Source of the DNA: JAVKBW01 sp040222995
GTDB taxonomy: Bacteria > Pseudomonadota > Alphaproteobacteria > UBA8366 > Aestuariispiraceae
NCBI GenBank assembly: GCA_040222995.1
Contig: JAVKBW010000042.1
Coordinates: forward strand, 62,001 to 126,000
DNA length: 64,000 bases
Direction of reading: 5' to 3'
Shown: piece after piece, positions 18,016-28,100 of the stretch
Numbering within the stretch: position 1 is the first letter of the stretch
How the letters are laid out: each line of letters begins with the position of its first letter
The notes under the pieces: generated by a model
What the model was told of the DNA's origin: nothing
Seen by the model: the letters and a program-made list of their open reading frames with translations, nothing else
Databases searched by the model: none
Made by a program: the position numbers and the translations under genes

Positions 18016-19110
18016 ATGGGAAAACCGATATCAAGGCAAATGGCCGCCGTCCTTCTGACCGGCCATGGCGGCATCGACAAACTCAGCTATCGCGACGATG
18101 TTCCCGTTCCTGTTGCCGGGCCCGGCGAAGTGCTGATCAGGGTCGCCGCGGCCGGCGTCAACAATACCGACATCAACACCCGGATCGGCTGGTATTCAAA
18201 ATCGATCAAGGGCGCCACCAATACCGGCGGGGCCGGCGGTTTCGACGGCGTCGATAACGCCGATGCATCGTGGTCCGGGGTTCCGCTGACCTTTCCGCGT
18301 ATCCAGGGAGCGGATTGCTGCGGCAGAATCGTCAGTGTCGGTGACGGTGTGCCGGAAGACCGCATCGGCGAACGGGTGCTGGTTCGCAGTCTCATGCAGG
18401 GATACACCGACTACCGACCGTTCGAGTGCTGGACATTCGGGTCGGAATGCGACGGCGCTTTCGCCCAGTACTGCAAGGCGCCGTCACGTGAGACCTACCG
18501 TGTCTATTGCGACTGGACGGATGCCGAACTGGCCTCCATCCCCTGCGCCTGTTCCACCGCGGAGGGCATGATGCATCGGGCTTCCATCGGCGCAGAACGG
18601 GTTCTGGTTACCGGCGCATCCGGCGGCGTCGGTTCCGCCGCGGTACAACTGGCGAAACGGCGCGGGGCGACGGTAATCGCGGTCGCCGGCGCATCGAAAA
18701 CAGACGATCTGCTCGCCCTAGGGGCAGACGAAGTGGTGAACAGAAATGCGGACCTTGTCGCTGCCGTGGGTGCGCAGTCCATCGATGTTGTCGTCGATCT
18801 TGTTGCCGGGGCAAGCTGGCCATCGCTGCTGGAGGTTCTGAAACGTGGCGGGCGTTACGTCACGGCGGGTGCAATTGCCGGCCCGATAGTTGAGCTGGAT
18901 GTCCGAACGCTTTATCTGAAGGATCTTACCTTCTTCGGCTGCACGTTTCAGGAAAGCGTCGTTTTTGACAATCTCGTCTCCTATATCGAACGAAACGAAA
19001 TCCGGCCTGTTGTCGCCAAAACCTATCCATTGGACAGGATCGGCGACGCACAGAAAGACTTTCTGGAAAAGAAGTTCACCGGCAAGCTTGTTCTGATACC
19101 GCCGGAATAG
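18016..19110 (+). CDS. Medium-chain dehydrogenase/reductase (quinone oxidoreductase-like)
   Basis: A 364-aa MDR protein: a GroES-like N-terminal domain (GPGEVLIRVAAAGVNNTDIN) and a Rossmann domain (VTGASGGVGSAAVQLAKRRGATVIAV). The structural four-cysteine zinc loop is not evident, so it resembles the zinc-free quinone oxidoreductase/zeta-crystallin branch, although cysteines near the active site (GADCC, CACS) are present. NADPH-dependent reduction of a quinone or enone is likely. The substrate is unknown. A strong GGAAGG site precedes the ATG. It is divergent from the PAS kinase and convergent with the amidinotransferase-like gene. Confidence 0.85.
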   Translation: MGKPISRQMAAVLLTGHGGIDKLSYRDDVPVPVAGPGEVLIRVAAAGVNNTDINTRIGWYSKSIKGATNTGGAGGFDGVDNADASWSGVPLTFPRIQGADCCGRIVSVGDGVPEDRIGERVLVRSLMQGYTDYRPFECWTFGSECDGAFAQYCKAPSRETYRVYCDWTDAELASIPCACSTAEGMMHRASIGAERVLVTGASGGVGSAAVQLAKRRGATVIAVAGASKTDDLLALGADEVVNRNADLVAAVGAQSIDVVVDLVAGASWPSLLEVLKRGGRYVTAGAIAGPIVELDVRTLYLKDLTFFGCTFQESVVFDNLVSYIERNEIRPVVAKTYPLDRIGDAQKDFLEKKFTGKLVLIPPE

Positions 19111-19128
19111 GGCCGCCAACGACCATCG

Positions 19129-20163
19129 TTAAACCCGGTCGCGGATCAGCGGGCAGGTCGAACAGTGAATGCCGCCGCCGTTAAGCTGCATCTTGTCATA
19201 CGGAATCTCGATCAGTTCCAGCCCCTGATGCATCAGTTCATCGCGGGTTCGGTTGGAAATGCCGTACGGCATCAGGTATTTTCCCGGCCGCAGCGCAAGC
19301 CCGTTGATGATCCAGGAATTGTCTTCCGGCGTGATTTCCACGGTTCGGATGCCAAGATCCTTCAGCTTCTGAAGGAACGTGTAGGAAAGGCCGCGCGGAT
19401 CGACCAGCGCAAGGTCGACATCGACCATCACGAAGTGCCCGTCGATATGAATGCTGTAACCGGGCAAATCGACGACAAGCAGGTCCACGCCCTGACGGCG
19501 CAGAGCGTCCGACAATTGTTCGATGGCCTCGTCATTGACGCGGATACCGCGCCCGACCACGGCAGTTTTCGAATTCAGCCAGGCGAAACTGCCGCCTTCC
19601 AACATGCCGGTGCCGGTGATCGTGGCGAGGATCGGCATGCCGAGTTTGGCGAGCGTGCGGCTGACATCCCGTTCCTCGCCATGCCGCAGCCGCGGTGCAA
19701 GCCGGTTGACGATCGCCCCGCCTTTTACCGCAAAAGAGGAATCACGCGTATAGCAGGACTTGAACCGGTTGCCCTCGACGCCTTCAAGATAGACAACCTC
19801 GATCCCCTCGTCCTTCAGCACCTGCACCATGCCGTCGTGCTGCGTCTGCATTTCTTCAAGCGGCGGTATTTCTTCCGACTGCCAGTACCAGCCGGTTTCG
19901 ACATCGCCGAAGCCGCCGGTTTCCTCGATATACTTCGATGGATCGATGACGCCGAATTCCGGCCCCGGTCGATGCACCATCACGGTGCGGATCTGTCCGA
20001 CATCGTTGTCGCAGCCCCATTCGCGCCCCCAGACCGTTTTCATGCGGTCGGGGTGATCGAAAGCAGGTTCGGGCTGCGACCCGAAAAGCTTCATGGTCGC
20101 CGAATAGATATCACGGTTTTTCGGCTTCGGGTCGGTCGGGCCGTTATCCGCCGGGGCGTTCAT
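19129..20163 (-). CDS. Amidinotransferase / arginine-deiminase-fold enzyme
   Basis: A 344-aa pentein-fold enzyme. The active-site features are TRDSSF, LEGGSF, the catalytic histidine in IHIDGHF and the nucleophilic cysteine in GGIHCSTCPLIR at the C-terminus. This is the layout of arginine deiminases, dimethylarginine dimethylaminohydrolases and glycine amidinotransferases. I cannot choose the substrate from sequence. The ATG at 20163 is preferred because AGAGGAAG lies upstream at good spacing. A TTG 42 bases earlier is less likely. It is the last chromosomal gene before the island, whose left end begins 132 bases upstream of it. Confidence 0.85.
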   Translation of the reverse strand: MNAPADNGPTDPKPKNRDIYSATMKLFGSQPEPAFDHPDRMKTVWGREWGCDNDVGQIRTVMVHRPGPEFGVIDPSKYIEETGGFGDVETGWYWQSEEIPPLEEMQTQHDGMVQVLKDEGIEVVYLEGVEGNRFKSCYTRDSSFAVKGGAIVNRLAPRLRHGEERDVSRTLAKLGMPILATITGTGMLEGGSFAWLNSKTAVVGRGIRVNDEAIEQLSDALRRQGVDLLVVDLPGYSIHIDGHFVMVDVDLALVDPRGLSYTFLQKLKDLGIRTVEITPEDNSWIINGLALRPGKYLMPYGISNRTRDELMHQGLELIEIPYDKMQLNGGGIHCSTCPLIRDRV

Positions 20164-20294
20164 CGCACTGCTTCCTCTGTCAGTATTTACAGTACCATTT
20201 GACAAAAATAACGACGATGCAACCGGAGCACATCAATCCGGCCCGGCCCCCGCGCCGTTAGGGCACGTGATCGAAACACGCAGTATTTCCGGAT

Positions 20295-20306
20295 GATGGT
20301 GCCCCC
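20295..20306. repeat. attL: left copy of the attachment core
   Basis: GATGGTGCCCCC, identical to the tRNA-Leu 3' end at the other side of the island. To its left is chromosome. To its right is element DNA that continues the recombinase reading frame. Confidence 0.8.
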
Positions 20307-20448
20307 GGAGGGGCAAAGTTTGAACTCGTTGTTCGAGACTTTAGCAGAGTGGGAAGAACAGCTTAAGCATTTTGATATCGATTTCGACGCTCTTGAGGAT
20401 AACTCTGGCGCGGCAAAATCGCCTGACTTGGAGGGGCCGCAGCCATGA
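20296..20448 (+). CDS. Displaced 3' end of the recombinase reading frame (50 codons)
   Basis: An open frame of 50 codons from the ATG in the attachment core to a TGA that overlaps the mobC start (ATGA). In the excised circle this frame is continuous with the recombinase (45178-46755). Joining the cores gives residues 1-513 of the recombinase followed by MVPPEGQSLNSLFETLAEW and an acidic tail ending in PQP. In the integrated state it may still be translated from the core ATGs or from the TTG at 20320, which has GGAGGGG six bases upstream. The continuity of frame and the ATGA overlap are seen directly. The interpretation is inference. Confidence 0.65.
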   Translation: MVPPEGQSLNSLFETLAEWEEQLKHFDIDFDALEDNSGAAKSPDLEGPQP

Positions 20449-20876
20449 GCCTTTCCACCTTAAAGAAGATTGGTCCGGACTTTCAGGCATCGGCAGCGAA
20501 ACCCAAGCCTAAGAGCGAAGCCCGCAAGCCCTTCTGCATCCGCTTGAGCGATAGCGAGCGGACTCGATTGGAGCGTATGGCGGGCCGCAAGCCGCTTGGG
20601 GCCTATAGCCGCGAAAAGCTGTTGGGCGATGCGCAAGAGCCGCGCGGCGGCCCTAAGCATGCGCCGAAAATGGACTATGTGCTTCTCGCCAAAATCCTTG
20701 CGGCGCTTGGCAAGTCCGAACTCGCTTCAAGCCTTTGCCTCCTGGCGGTAGCTGCTGAGTCAGGCTCCCTCCCTGTCACCGATGATGTCGCCGAAGGGAT
20801 CAAGTCAGCCTGCGCCGATGTGCACGCCATGCGTCTCGACCTGATAAGGGCGCTGGGCCTCAAGCCAGAGGATTGA
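20445..20876 (+). CDS. MobC-like relaxosome accessory protein
   Basis: A 143-aa basic protein. A ribbon-helix-helix-like segment (FCIRLSDSERTRLERMAGRKPLGAYSREKL split over residues 28-60) is followed by a helical region with LLAKILAALGKSELASSL, as in plasmid mobilization MobC/MbeC proteins. It would bind oriT and help the relaxase nick DNA. It is translationally coupled to the frame before it (ATGA) and lies three bases before the relaxase start. Confidence 0.75.
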   Translation: MSLSTLKKIGPDFQASAAKPKPKSEARKPFCIRLSDSERTRLERMAGRKPLGAYSREKLLGDAQEPRGGPKHAPKMDYVLLAKILAALGKSELASSLCLLAVAAESGSLPVTDDVAEGIKSACADVHAMRLDLIRALGLKPED

Positions 20877-20879
20877 ACC

Positions 20880-22337
20880 GTGATCCTGGTCGGCAATCAG
20901 CGCGGCGGGGCCAAAGATTTGGCACGGCACCTCCTGAAGGAGGAAAACGATCATGTCGAGGTGCATGAGCTGCGCGGCTTTGCCTCCAACACGTTGGCGG
21001 GCGCCCTCATGGAATCCTACGCGATCAGCCGGGGTACAAAGGCCAAGCAGTTCCTTTTCTCTCTCAGTCTGAACCCACCTCCGAAAGAAAACGTACCGAC
21101 CAAGGATTTTGAATGCGCCATTGAGCGCGTTGAAAAGAAACTCGGCCTGTCCGGTCAACCCCGCGCCATCGTCTTCCACGAAAAGGAAGGGCGCAGGCAC
21201 GCCCATGCGGTGTGGAGCCGTATCGACGGCGAGCGCATGAAGGCTATTCAGATGTCCCATAGCGGGCTGAAACTGCTGGATGTGTCCCGCGAACTCTACC
21301 GCGAGCATGGCTGGACCATGCCACGTGGGCTCATGGACCGCAGCCAATGCGACCCGAAGAACTTCACGCTTGAAGAATGGCAGCAAGCCAAGCGCGTCGG
21401 ACGGGACACACGGGATATCAAAACCGCCATTCAAGACGCCTGGGCGATGTCGGACTCCAAAGCGGCGCTCACACACGCGTTGGAAGAACGGGGTTTCCAG
21501 CTAGCAAAGGGCGACCGCCGGGGTTTCGTGGCTATCGACTACACGGGTGAGCCTTATTCCCTGCCGCGCTGGGCCGATGTGAAAACCAAGGATGTTCGCC
21601 AACGGATCGGGGATGGCTCCGATCTTGCAAGCGTCGATGAGGCCAAAACCCAATTGGCAACCGGAATGCTGGCGAAGATGCAGGGCTTCCAGCGGGATTT
21701 GAATGAAAGGGCTAAACGCGAGCGAGAAGCCTTTCAGGAAAAGCGCCAGGTGCTGGTCGAGGTTCAGCGGAGTGAGCGCGCGCAGTTCGCGGCGCGCCAA
21801 CAAAACCGACAGAACATAGAAAATCAGGAGCGGCAGGACCGTTTTCGTCGCGGCTTAAAGGGCCTTTGGGACCGAATGCGCGGCGAACATCGTCGCATCA
21901 TGGAAGAGAACCTCAGAGAGGCGAAACAGGCGGCGCTACGCGACCAGTCCGAAAAGGACGCACTCGTATTTGATCAACTCTCCGCTCGCCGCGATCTGGT
22001 GAAAGAAACCAAGAAAGAGCGCGCGCAATTGAAACGCGACCGGCAAGATATCCGGCGGGACGAAGAAAACTATCGGAACATGCTGACGGAATGGCGAGCG
22101 AGAGCCCATCCCGCGACAGGACCGACAGAGGAGATGAAATCCCGGAAATCTTGTAGGCCGCGCGGAAGTGAGCGAGTACCGGAATCAACGGACTCAGCCC
22201 CGCAGCGTGAGCGGCAAGATGTGAGCCCTCTTGCCCGCGCGTTTGATACTGCGGCTAAGGATGAAAGGCGGCAGGCGTTTCGTGAAAGGCGCGCCCAATC
22301 GCAAGAACGTCAAAGATCGCCGACAAGAGACCGGTAG
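20880..22337 (+). CDS. Relaxase/mobilization nuclease (MobA/VirD2 family)
   Basis: A 485-aa protein. The N-terminal 200 or so residues form a relaxase domain with the metal-binding histidines in VFHEKEGRRHAHAVWSRID (His100, His107, His109) and Tyr47 in MESYAISRG as a possible nicking tyrosine. The remaining part is very basic and highly charged coiled coil (about 225-400), ending in an Arg/Ser-rich tail. It would nick the element's oriT and pilot the strand through a helper-encoded transfer channel. It has a GTG start. The oriT is not identified; the gap after the gene (22338-22510) is one candidate location. Confidence 0.85.
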   Translation: MILVGNQRGGAKDLARHLLKEENDHVEVHELRGFASNTLAGALMESYAISRGTKAKQFLFSLSLNPPPKENVPTKDFECAIERVEKKLGLSGQPRAIVFHEKEGRRHAHAVWSRIDGERMKAIQMSHSGLKLLDVSRELYREHGWTMPRGLMDRSQCDPKNFTLEEWQQAKRVGRDTRDIKTAIQDAWAMSDSKAALTHALEERGFQLAKGDRRGFVAIDYTGEPYSLPRWADVKTKDVRQRIGDGSDLASVDEAKTQLATGMLAKMQGFQRDLNERAKREREAFQEKRQVLVEVQRSERAQFAARQQNRQNIENQERQDRFRRGLKGLWDRMRGEHRRIMEENLREAKQAALRDQSEKDALVFDQLSARRDLVKETKKERAQLKRDRQDIRRDEENYRNMLTEWRARAHPATGPTEEMKSRKSCRPRGSERVPESTDSAPQRERQDVSPLARAFDTAAKDERRQAFRERRAQSQERQRSPTRDR

Positions 22338-22510
22338 GTGTAGAACTGGCGTTCCAATGCGTTTGACGAGGCCGGAACACTAACGATCTGTCGGCGCGAT
22401 TGGATCAGCTTCGGGATAAAACTTTTGAGCCCGGCGTGAGAATACCCCGGACCGGGAGCGGTAATGTCGTTTCTATACCCTAGGAATCCTGGTGCAAGAT
22501 GGAGAATTTA

Positions 22511-22578
22511 CAAGGATAACATCATTATTTGCAAACTATCCTTGCAATTATGTCATAATATGGTAGGATTACAAGGAT
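22511..22578. repeat. Three CAAGGAT repeats before the DUF4143 gene
   Basis: CAAGGAT occurs at 22511-22517, inverted at 22538-22544, and again at 22572-22578, where it overlaps the ATG of the ATPase gene. This is in an AT-rich promoter-like stretch after 170 bases in which I see no gene. It may be an operator or simply repeated ribosome binding sites. Confidence 0.4.
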
Positions 22579-23740
22579 GATATCACGCTCAAAAACACAC
22601 CATATTCTCGACCGGCTGGACCAGTTCCCCGCCGTGGCGCTGCTTGGCCCGCGCCAAGCCGGAAAGACGACGCTTGCCGAACAGATCGGCGGTGACCGCC
22701 CGAGCGTCTATCTCGACCTCGAATCCCCGGCGGACCGGGAAAAGCTGAGCGATCCGACACTTTATCTCTCGAGCCATGAAGACAAGCTGGTGATCCTCGA
22801 CGAGGTTCAGCGCATGCCCGAACTGTTTCAAACCCTGCGCGGGTTGATCGATCAGGGCAGGCGGCGCGGCCTGAAGGCGGGGCGGTTTCTGCTGCTGGGA
22901 TCGGCCTCCATCGATCTGCTCAAGCAATCGGGAGAGAGTCTTGCGGGGCGCATCGCCTATGTCGAACTGGGCCCGCTCAACGTGCGCGAAACCGAACCCG
23001 ATTCCGACGAGCGGTTGTGGATCAGAGGCGGGTTCCCGGACAGCTTTCTGGCGGGCAGCGACAAGGCAAGCGCGCTGTGGCGCGAAAATTTCATCCGCAC
23101 CTATCTGGAGCGCGACGTTCCGCAACTGGGGCCGCGCATTCCGGCTGAAACGCTGCGGCGATTCTGGACCATGCTGGCCCATGAGCAAGGAACGATGCTC
23201 AACGCGGCGGCGCTCGCGCGTGGATTGGGCGTCGGCGGTACCACGGTCGCTCGCTATCTCGACCTGCTGGTCGATTTGTTGCTGGTGCGGCGACTGCCGC
23301 CCTTGCATGCCAATGTCGGCAAGCGGCTCGTCAAATCGCCGAAGGTTTTTGTCCGCGATAGCGGCATCGTACATACGCTGCTCGGTCTCGACGACAGGGA
23401 AGCGGTTCTCGGCCACCCTGTCGCCGGGGGAAGCTGGGAGGGCTATGTCATCGAAAACCTTTTGGCCGCCGCGCCGGAGCGCAGCGAGGCTTTTTTCTAT
23501 CGCACGGCGGCCGGCGCCGAAATCGACCTTGTCCTGGCTCTGCCGAACGGTCGGCGTTGGGCCATCGAAATCAAACGCGGCCTTGCGCCGAAACTCGGAA
23601 AAGGGTTTCACCACGCGCGCCAGGACTTGGAACCGGACCGCGCTTTCATCGTCTATTCCGGGGAAGAGCGGTATCCCAAGGCCGAAGACATCGAGGTTAT
23701 CGGATTGCGGGACATGACGACCCTCCTGGCAGAGGCCTGA
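22577..23740 (+). CDS. AAA ATPase with DUF4143 domain
   Basis: A 387-aa protein. The N-terminal AAA_14 domain has Walker A GPRQAGKTT (residues 25-33), Walker B LVILDEVQRM and a sensor GSASIDLL. The C-terminal DUF4143 domain includes ERDVPQLG, the winged-helix-like ARGLGVGGTTVARYLDLL and a PD-(D/E)XK-like core, AEIDLVLALPNGRRWAIEIKRG (split here as Asp...Glu-x-Lys). These proteins are widespread accessory ATPases with uncertain function, often on mobile DNA. It stands alone between the mobilization genes and ardC, and is convergent with ardC. Confidence 0.88.
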   Translation: MISRSKTHHILDRLDQFPAVALLGPRQAGKTTLAEQIGGDRPSVYLDLESPADREKLSDPTLYLSSHEDKLVILDEVQRMPELFQTLRGLIDQGRRRGLKAGRFLLLGSASIDLLKQSGESLAGRIAYVELGPLNVRETEPDSDERLWIRGGFPDSFLAGSDKASALWRENFIRTYLERDVPQLGPRIPAETLRRFWTMLAHEQGTMLNAAALARGLGVGGTTVARYLDLLVDLLLVRRLPPLHANVGKRLVKSPKVFVRDSGIVHTLLGLDDREAVLGHPVAGGSWEGYVIENLLAAAPERSEAFFYRTAAGAEIDLVLALPNGRRWAIEIKRGLAPKLGKGFHHARQDLEPDRAFIVYSGEERYPKAEDIEVIGLRDMTTLLAEA

Positions 23741-23775
23741 GCGCCCGCCACTCTCGAATAACAAAAGAAAGCCGA

Positions 23776-23799
23776 GCCGGATCGTACAAGCGATCCGGC
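23776..23799 (-). terminator. Rho-independent terminator of ardC
   Basis: A 9-bp perfect stem (GCCGGATCG and CGATCCGGC, 6-base loop), followed on the minus strand by CTTTCTTTTGTT. It lies between the convergent ATPase and ardC genes. Confidence 0.7.
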
Positions 23800-23823
23800 C
23801 CGAGATTGTACCTGGTTAGCGGT

Positions 23824-24717
23824 TTATGCCGCTTGCTGCTCTTCGGTTTTCTGAAGGCCGTTGAGGTAATCGGCGGCGCGTTGTGCATGGGCGGCGGCGC
23901 TGAAGATCGCGCGCTTGTCGTTCTTCAAGACTTTGAGCCAGCTCTGAATATAGGCGGCATGGTCGGCGCGCGGCTCGGGCGCTAACGCAAGATCGGCACA
24001 AAGGAACGCTGCGCCGAGTTCGGCAACCAGCTCTTCACGGGCATAGCCTTCATCGCCCCAGCGTTTGCGCCCGAATTCACGGTCAAGGCGCTTGGGGTGT
24101 TTGGTCCAGTGGGTCAGCTCATGCGCCAAGGTTGCATAGTAGGCTTCAGGGCTGCGGAAGGTTTCGAATAACGGCATTTGCACATGGTCGGTTCCGCCAC
24201 TGTAATGAGCGCTGTTCCCGCCATGGCGAATTTCCGCGCCGGTGGCTGCAAAGAATTCCTCTGCATGCTCGATCCGCCGGGCGGGGTCGATGACCGGGTC
24301 GGGCTTCACAGTGTAATGCTCGGGCAAACCGTCGATCTGCTCGACATTGAACACCGTGTAGCCCTTCATGTAAGGGATTGTCCGTTCCTCCTCGCTGCCG
24401 TCGTCCTGTTCTTCGGTCTTGGTGATGGTGTTGGCATAGACAACCTGATTCCCGCGCTCGCCCTTGCGGACATGCGCGCCAAGTTCTTTGGCTTGTTTAA
24501 AGGTCATCCAATACGGCGAAAGAAACCCTTCCTCCATGGCCGCGCCCCACAGCATCAAGATATTGATGCCGCTATAGGCAATCCCGTTATGACGCAGGGG
24601 CTTGATAATCCTGCCGTCCATGTTGCCCGCACTCCATGGCTTCAACCATGTCAGCTCGCCTTGCTCCAGATCGGCAATGATCTTGTTGGTTACCCTTTCG
24701 TAAATGTCGGTTTTCAT
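23824..24717 (-). CDS. ardC: ArdC-like antirestriction protein (ssDNA-binding N-domain + zincin)
   Basis: A 297-aa protein. The N-terminal ArdC domain (about 1-130; MKTDIYERVTNKIIADLE, GINILMLWGAA, WMTFKQAKELGAHVRKGE) binds single-stranded DNA. The C-terminal zincin-like metallopeptidase domain has the HExxH-type motif LAHELTHWTKH and a downstream EELVAELGAAFLC glutamate. ArdC proteins protect incoming plasmid DNA from restriction. The ATG at 24717 follows a GGAAAGGGG site. The frame upstream of it is non-coding in character. Carrying both an antirestriction gene and a restriction-like cluster is typical for mobile elements. Confidence 0.9.
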   Translation of the reverse strand: MKTDIYERVTNKIIADLEQGELTWLKPWSAGNMDGRIIKPLRHNGIAYSGINILMLWGAAMEEGFLSPYWMTFKQAKELGAHVRKGERGNQVVYANTITKTEEQDDGSEEERTIPYMKGYTVFNVEQIDGLPEHYTVKPDPVIDPARRIEHAEEFFAATGAEIRHGGNSAHYSGGTDHVQMPLFETFRSPEAYYATLAHELTHWTKHPKRLDREFGRKRWGDEGYAREELVAELGAAFLCADLALAPEPRADHAAYIQSWLKVLKNDKRAIFSAAAHAQRAADYLNGLQKTEEQQAA

Positions 24718-25168
24718 TGGCTTTCCCCTTTCCTGGGTTCTCGGTTGCGCATGCAACCGGACTAGGCCCGCGCCAATGAGCAGGGGGACGGCCGTCCAGA
24801 CCGAAAGCCATGGAGGGGGTGCGGGCGCAGTTCCGCCGAAGCGAAGCGTAGGAGGACGAGCCACGGCCCATGGCTTTCGCCCGAAGCCATAGCGAAGGGC
24901 TTGGTCTTGACGGAGGACGGGGCCGCAGGCCCCCGATGAAAAAGGAAGTAGCCTCAGCCCGTCGGGGCTGTCCGAATATGCGCAAGGGATCGAAGCCGGA
25001 TGGCCGAGACAGCTTGCTGGCTCAGTTTACGAGAGTCCGGCCCGGAGGGTGCGCCTTATCAGACCGTGATTTACTCGCTATAGGTCAGAAGCAGGGACGC
25101 CGGTCGTTAACAGTGGCGACTGTCAGGTGATTGCCGTCTTTGTAAATTCATACCGAGTTTGCGTCGGT
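24718..25168. other. Gene-free stretch upstream of ardC with structured element A
   Basis: About 450 GC-rich bases with no convincing gene. There are strong local hairpins, for example ATGGCTT and AAGCCAT at about 24870-24895. The segment at 24981-25055 is clearly related to one at 30088-30165 (listed separately). The ardC promoter must lie at the left end. Confidence 0.6.
24981..25055. ncRNA. Structured repeat element, copy A
   Basis: By eye, roughly three quarters of about 75 positions match copy B at 30088-30165 when both are read on the plus strand. Shared blocks include CCGAGAC, ACGAGAG and GGGTGC. An outer stem GCCGGA with TCCGGC is visible in this copy. It contains no reading frame of note. 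Conservation of pattern without coding suggests a structured RNA or DNA recognition site. The transcribed strand is unknown. Confidence 0.5.
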
Positions 25169-28100
25169 TCAATCTGAACAGATTAACGAGAACGGAATTG
25201 TCCAAGTTTCCATTAATAGGCTTGATGTTGCCGCGAGTAGCTCCAAGTGTTCCGTCTTTGCTGCGCTCTTTGAGTACCCCGGTTGAACTGCCGTAATCTC
25301 AAACCGAAAACTTAGTTCTGTCCATCTCCCTAACCAGCCATTGACCAGCGATGGATCGCCAAGTTCAAAACGCGAGACTCCTGTCTTCTTCTTTCGGTCA
25401 CCTTCTCGTTTTCTGAGATGCTGAAGGAAGACTTTGGGGGTCTCGCGCCATCTCAAAGACTTTTGTGATTGGCCACACAGTTCGTAGAGATCTCCAACAC
25501 GCGCACCCGTATATGCTTCGCTCGAGAATTTGCAGTGGTACAAGTGAACATATAGGCCGTTATTTTCTTCTTTGATGCAGACAATGTCGGCGGCTTCTCC
25601 TGAGGCATCGTCATCAAAAACAACATCGTATTGGCCGGATGAAACAAGCTCATTGATCATAGATCTTTGAATGGAGTTCTGACGTTTCTCTAGTCCCTGC
25701 GATTCAACCTTGATATCAACGCCTGACCAATCACGGGGAATGAGCTTTTCAAGATCAAACGGTGCCCGATCACTATGCTCTGGAAGTACAAACAACTCCG
25801 TATCAACGAGCATGTCCCCATCTGCATAGTAGATTTGAGGTGGGTCCTCTCGAAACCATTCGGCAATCGTCAATCGCCTCCGTGTAAAAGAAACAGTCAA
25901 TTCCTCGCCGCCGAGCTGCCGGTAATTCGCAAGCTGATCACTGATCTTCATTTCGAATTGAATAGTGTGTTCTCCACAAGAAATCCCAAAACGCACTGGG
26001 CCGTCTGATCCAAATTCGATGACAGATATATCACAGTTGAAAATTGGGTGCGGAACCCGGTCAAAAATCAACTCAATCCTGCTTTCATCCTTATCAAGGA
26101 TGCGTTCAGGCCAGACGATTGCAATTGGGGTCTTTAATGGCATCGTTTCTTGCCGCTCTGGCTTTACAAGATTTTTCAAGAAAGAATCCGTAGCAATTGT
26201 CTCGTCGAGTAGTTTGACGCCTAGACCTCGACACCAGTCTATCCACTCACCAAAATTGTTCGTGGCGTCATAGGACCAGAATTTTCCTTTTCGTGAACAT
26301 CCCAAGGTGATTTTTCCATCGTCGGTGTAACCTCGCCCAAACAGGTTCGTTTTTGAGCGATTTCGATTGCCGGGAAGTTCGTCAATCTGAGGCGTGATGT
26401 CTGTGCCCATAAACTGTGAGTAGACCACTGGTCTTCTCTGCGTCTCACTCAGCCCAAGCGTGTTTAGACAGAGCCTTCTTATGCCATGAAGGCATCGATA
26501 GACCTCTTCTCCGGTAATCCGCTGCACATCTTTACCTAGGATCTTCTTCGCCAATGGCTCGTGCATGTCTTTTAACTTCGAAGAATTGATGAATAACAAC
26601 TCTTGCTCTTCATCCCAGTGCACTAGGTATAAATTGTAATCTGTATTATGCACCGCTCTTGAAGAGGTCCACTTCGGTTGCTCAGTGTCTCGCTTTACAA
26701 AAATTGCTAGTCGCTCGTGCTCGTTGATGTGGGGGCCTTCTACTATCGATCCGGCGGGAAACGTCTCCACGATCATGTCTGGTTGCCACACGGCCCCATC
26801 GGTTCTGTACGCGACGGTGCTCATGCGCGGTGTTAGGGTTTCCAAAGGAAAACGTTCGGGTACATCAGAAAAGCCTTCGAAGACCTCTTCCCTTCGAACT
26901 TCGCGTTCGGTTCTGGACTGGCCAATTCTATTGATGAGTTCATTCCAATCAGCATCTTCCGCATAGAGCGACTTGAGTGGTTCATCCACATCACCCAGCG
27001 CTACATTTGCAATGACAGTTGCATCGCCTAGATCAATTCTGGATCTCGTAATTCGACCGATGAACTGCAGAGTTACAGCTTCGGATTTGTGCTTATCATG
27101 AAGCGCTGCGATCTTAAGCTCAGGCAGATCAAAGCCCTCGCCCAACATGTCAACGCACACGACGATGCGAGAGTCTCCGTTCCGGAGCCTTTCTATAGCT
27201 TTCGCCTTTTCAAGTGGGCTAAAGTCGCTGTGCAAAAGCAGGGGCTTATGCTCTGGATATCGAATCGAATAAAGGCCATTCAGGTGGTCCGCTCTTTCTT
27301 TTCGATCACATCTTGCCATTACGAGGTGATCGAATCCGTTTGCTATGTCCGCGGATAGGGCCTTGCCAACTTCTTCAATAATTTTTCTGTCAGTTTCGTC
27401 GTCATCGGCACCACTTACTGGAATGTAGTTTATTGGCTTAAAGAACTTCTCCTGTTGTGCTTTCCACAGTGGGTAGACGTAGATGTGCTTTCCATCGACC
27501 CTGAGTCTATCTCTGCGAAACGGCGTAGCTGTGAACTGAATGACATTCTTCTTTTGAAAATATGAGCGGAATCGTCGCCAAGTCTTCGCGCCAATGTGAT
27601 GCGCTTCGTCAACAAAGAGGTGCGATGACAATTCAGCCATTCGCTCCTGCACCGCAGAGGATGCTCGCCCGGCGATACTCATCGTGGCAACAACAACGTT
27701 TGCGGCCAGGAAGATGCGATCCACCTCGTCTACGGATTTTGGTATTTTCGTGAGCATTGCGACTGTCGGCGGATCGACATTCATCGGGAGACAGCCGGAT
27801 TTTGGTAGCTCTCCAAACTTCAGGAACTTTTCTGAAATTTGTGAGCGCAGCTGGTCGTTTGGTACGACTACTAGCAACCGCTCCATTGGAACGGCCGTCG
27901 ATAGTGCCAGCATGGTCTCTGTCTTTCCCGTCCCGGTCGGCATGACGACTGTCGCGGGATTGGATGAAACACTCCAATGCGCGAGGACCGCATGGATCGC
28001 TCCTACTTGCGGTGTACGTAACCCGGCATTGAATGAGCCGTCGTCATTTTGGGTTTCGGCGATCAATTTAAACTGCCCGCTCCAGGAAGAGCGGGCCGTA

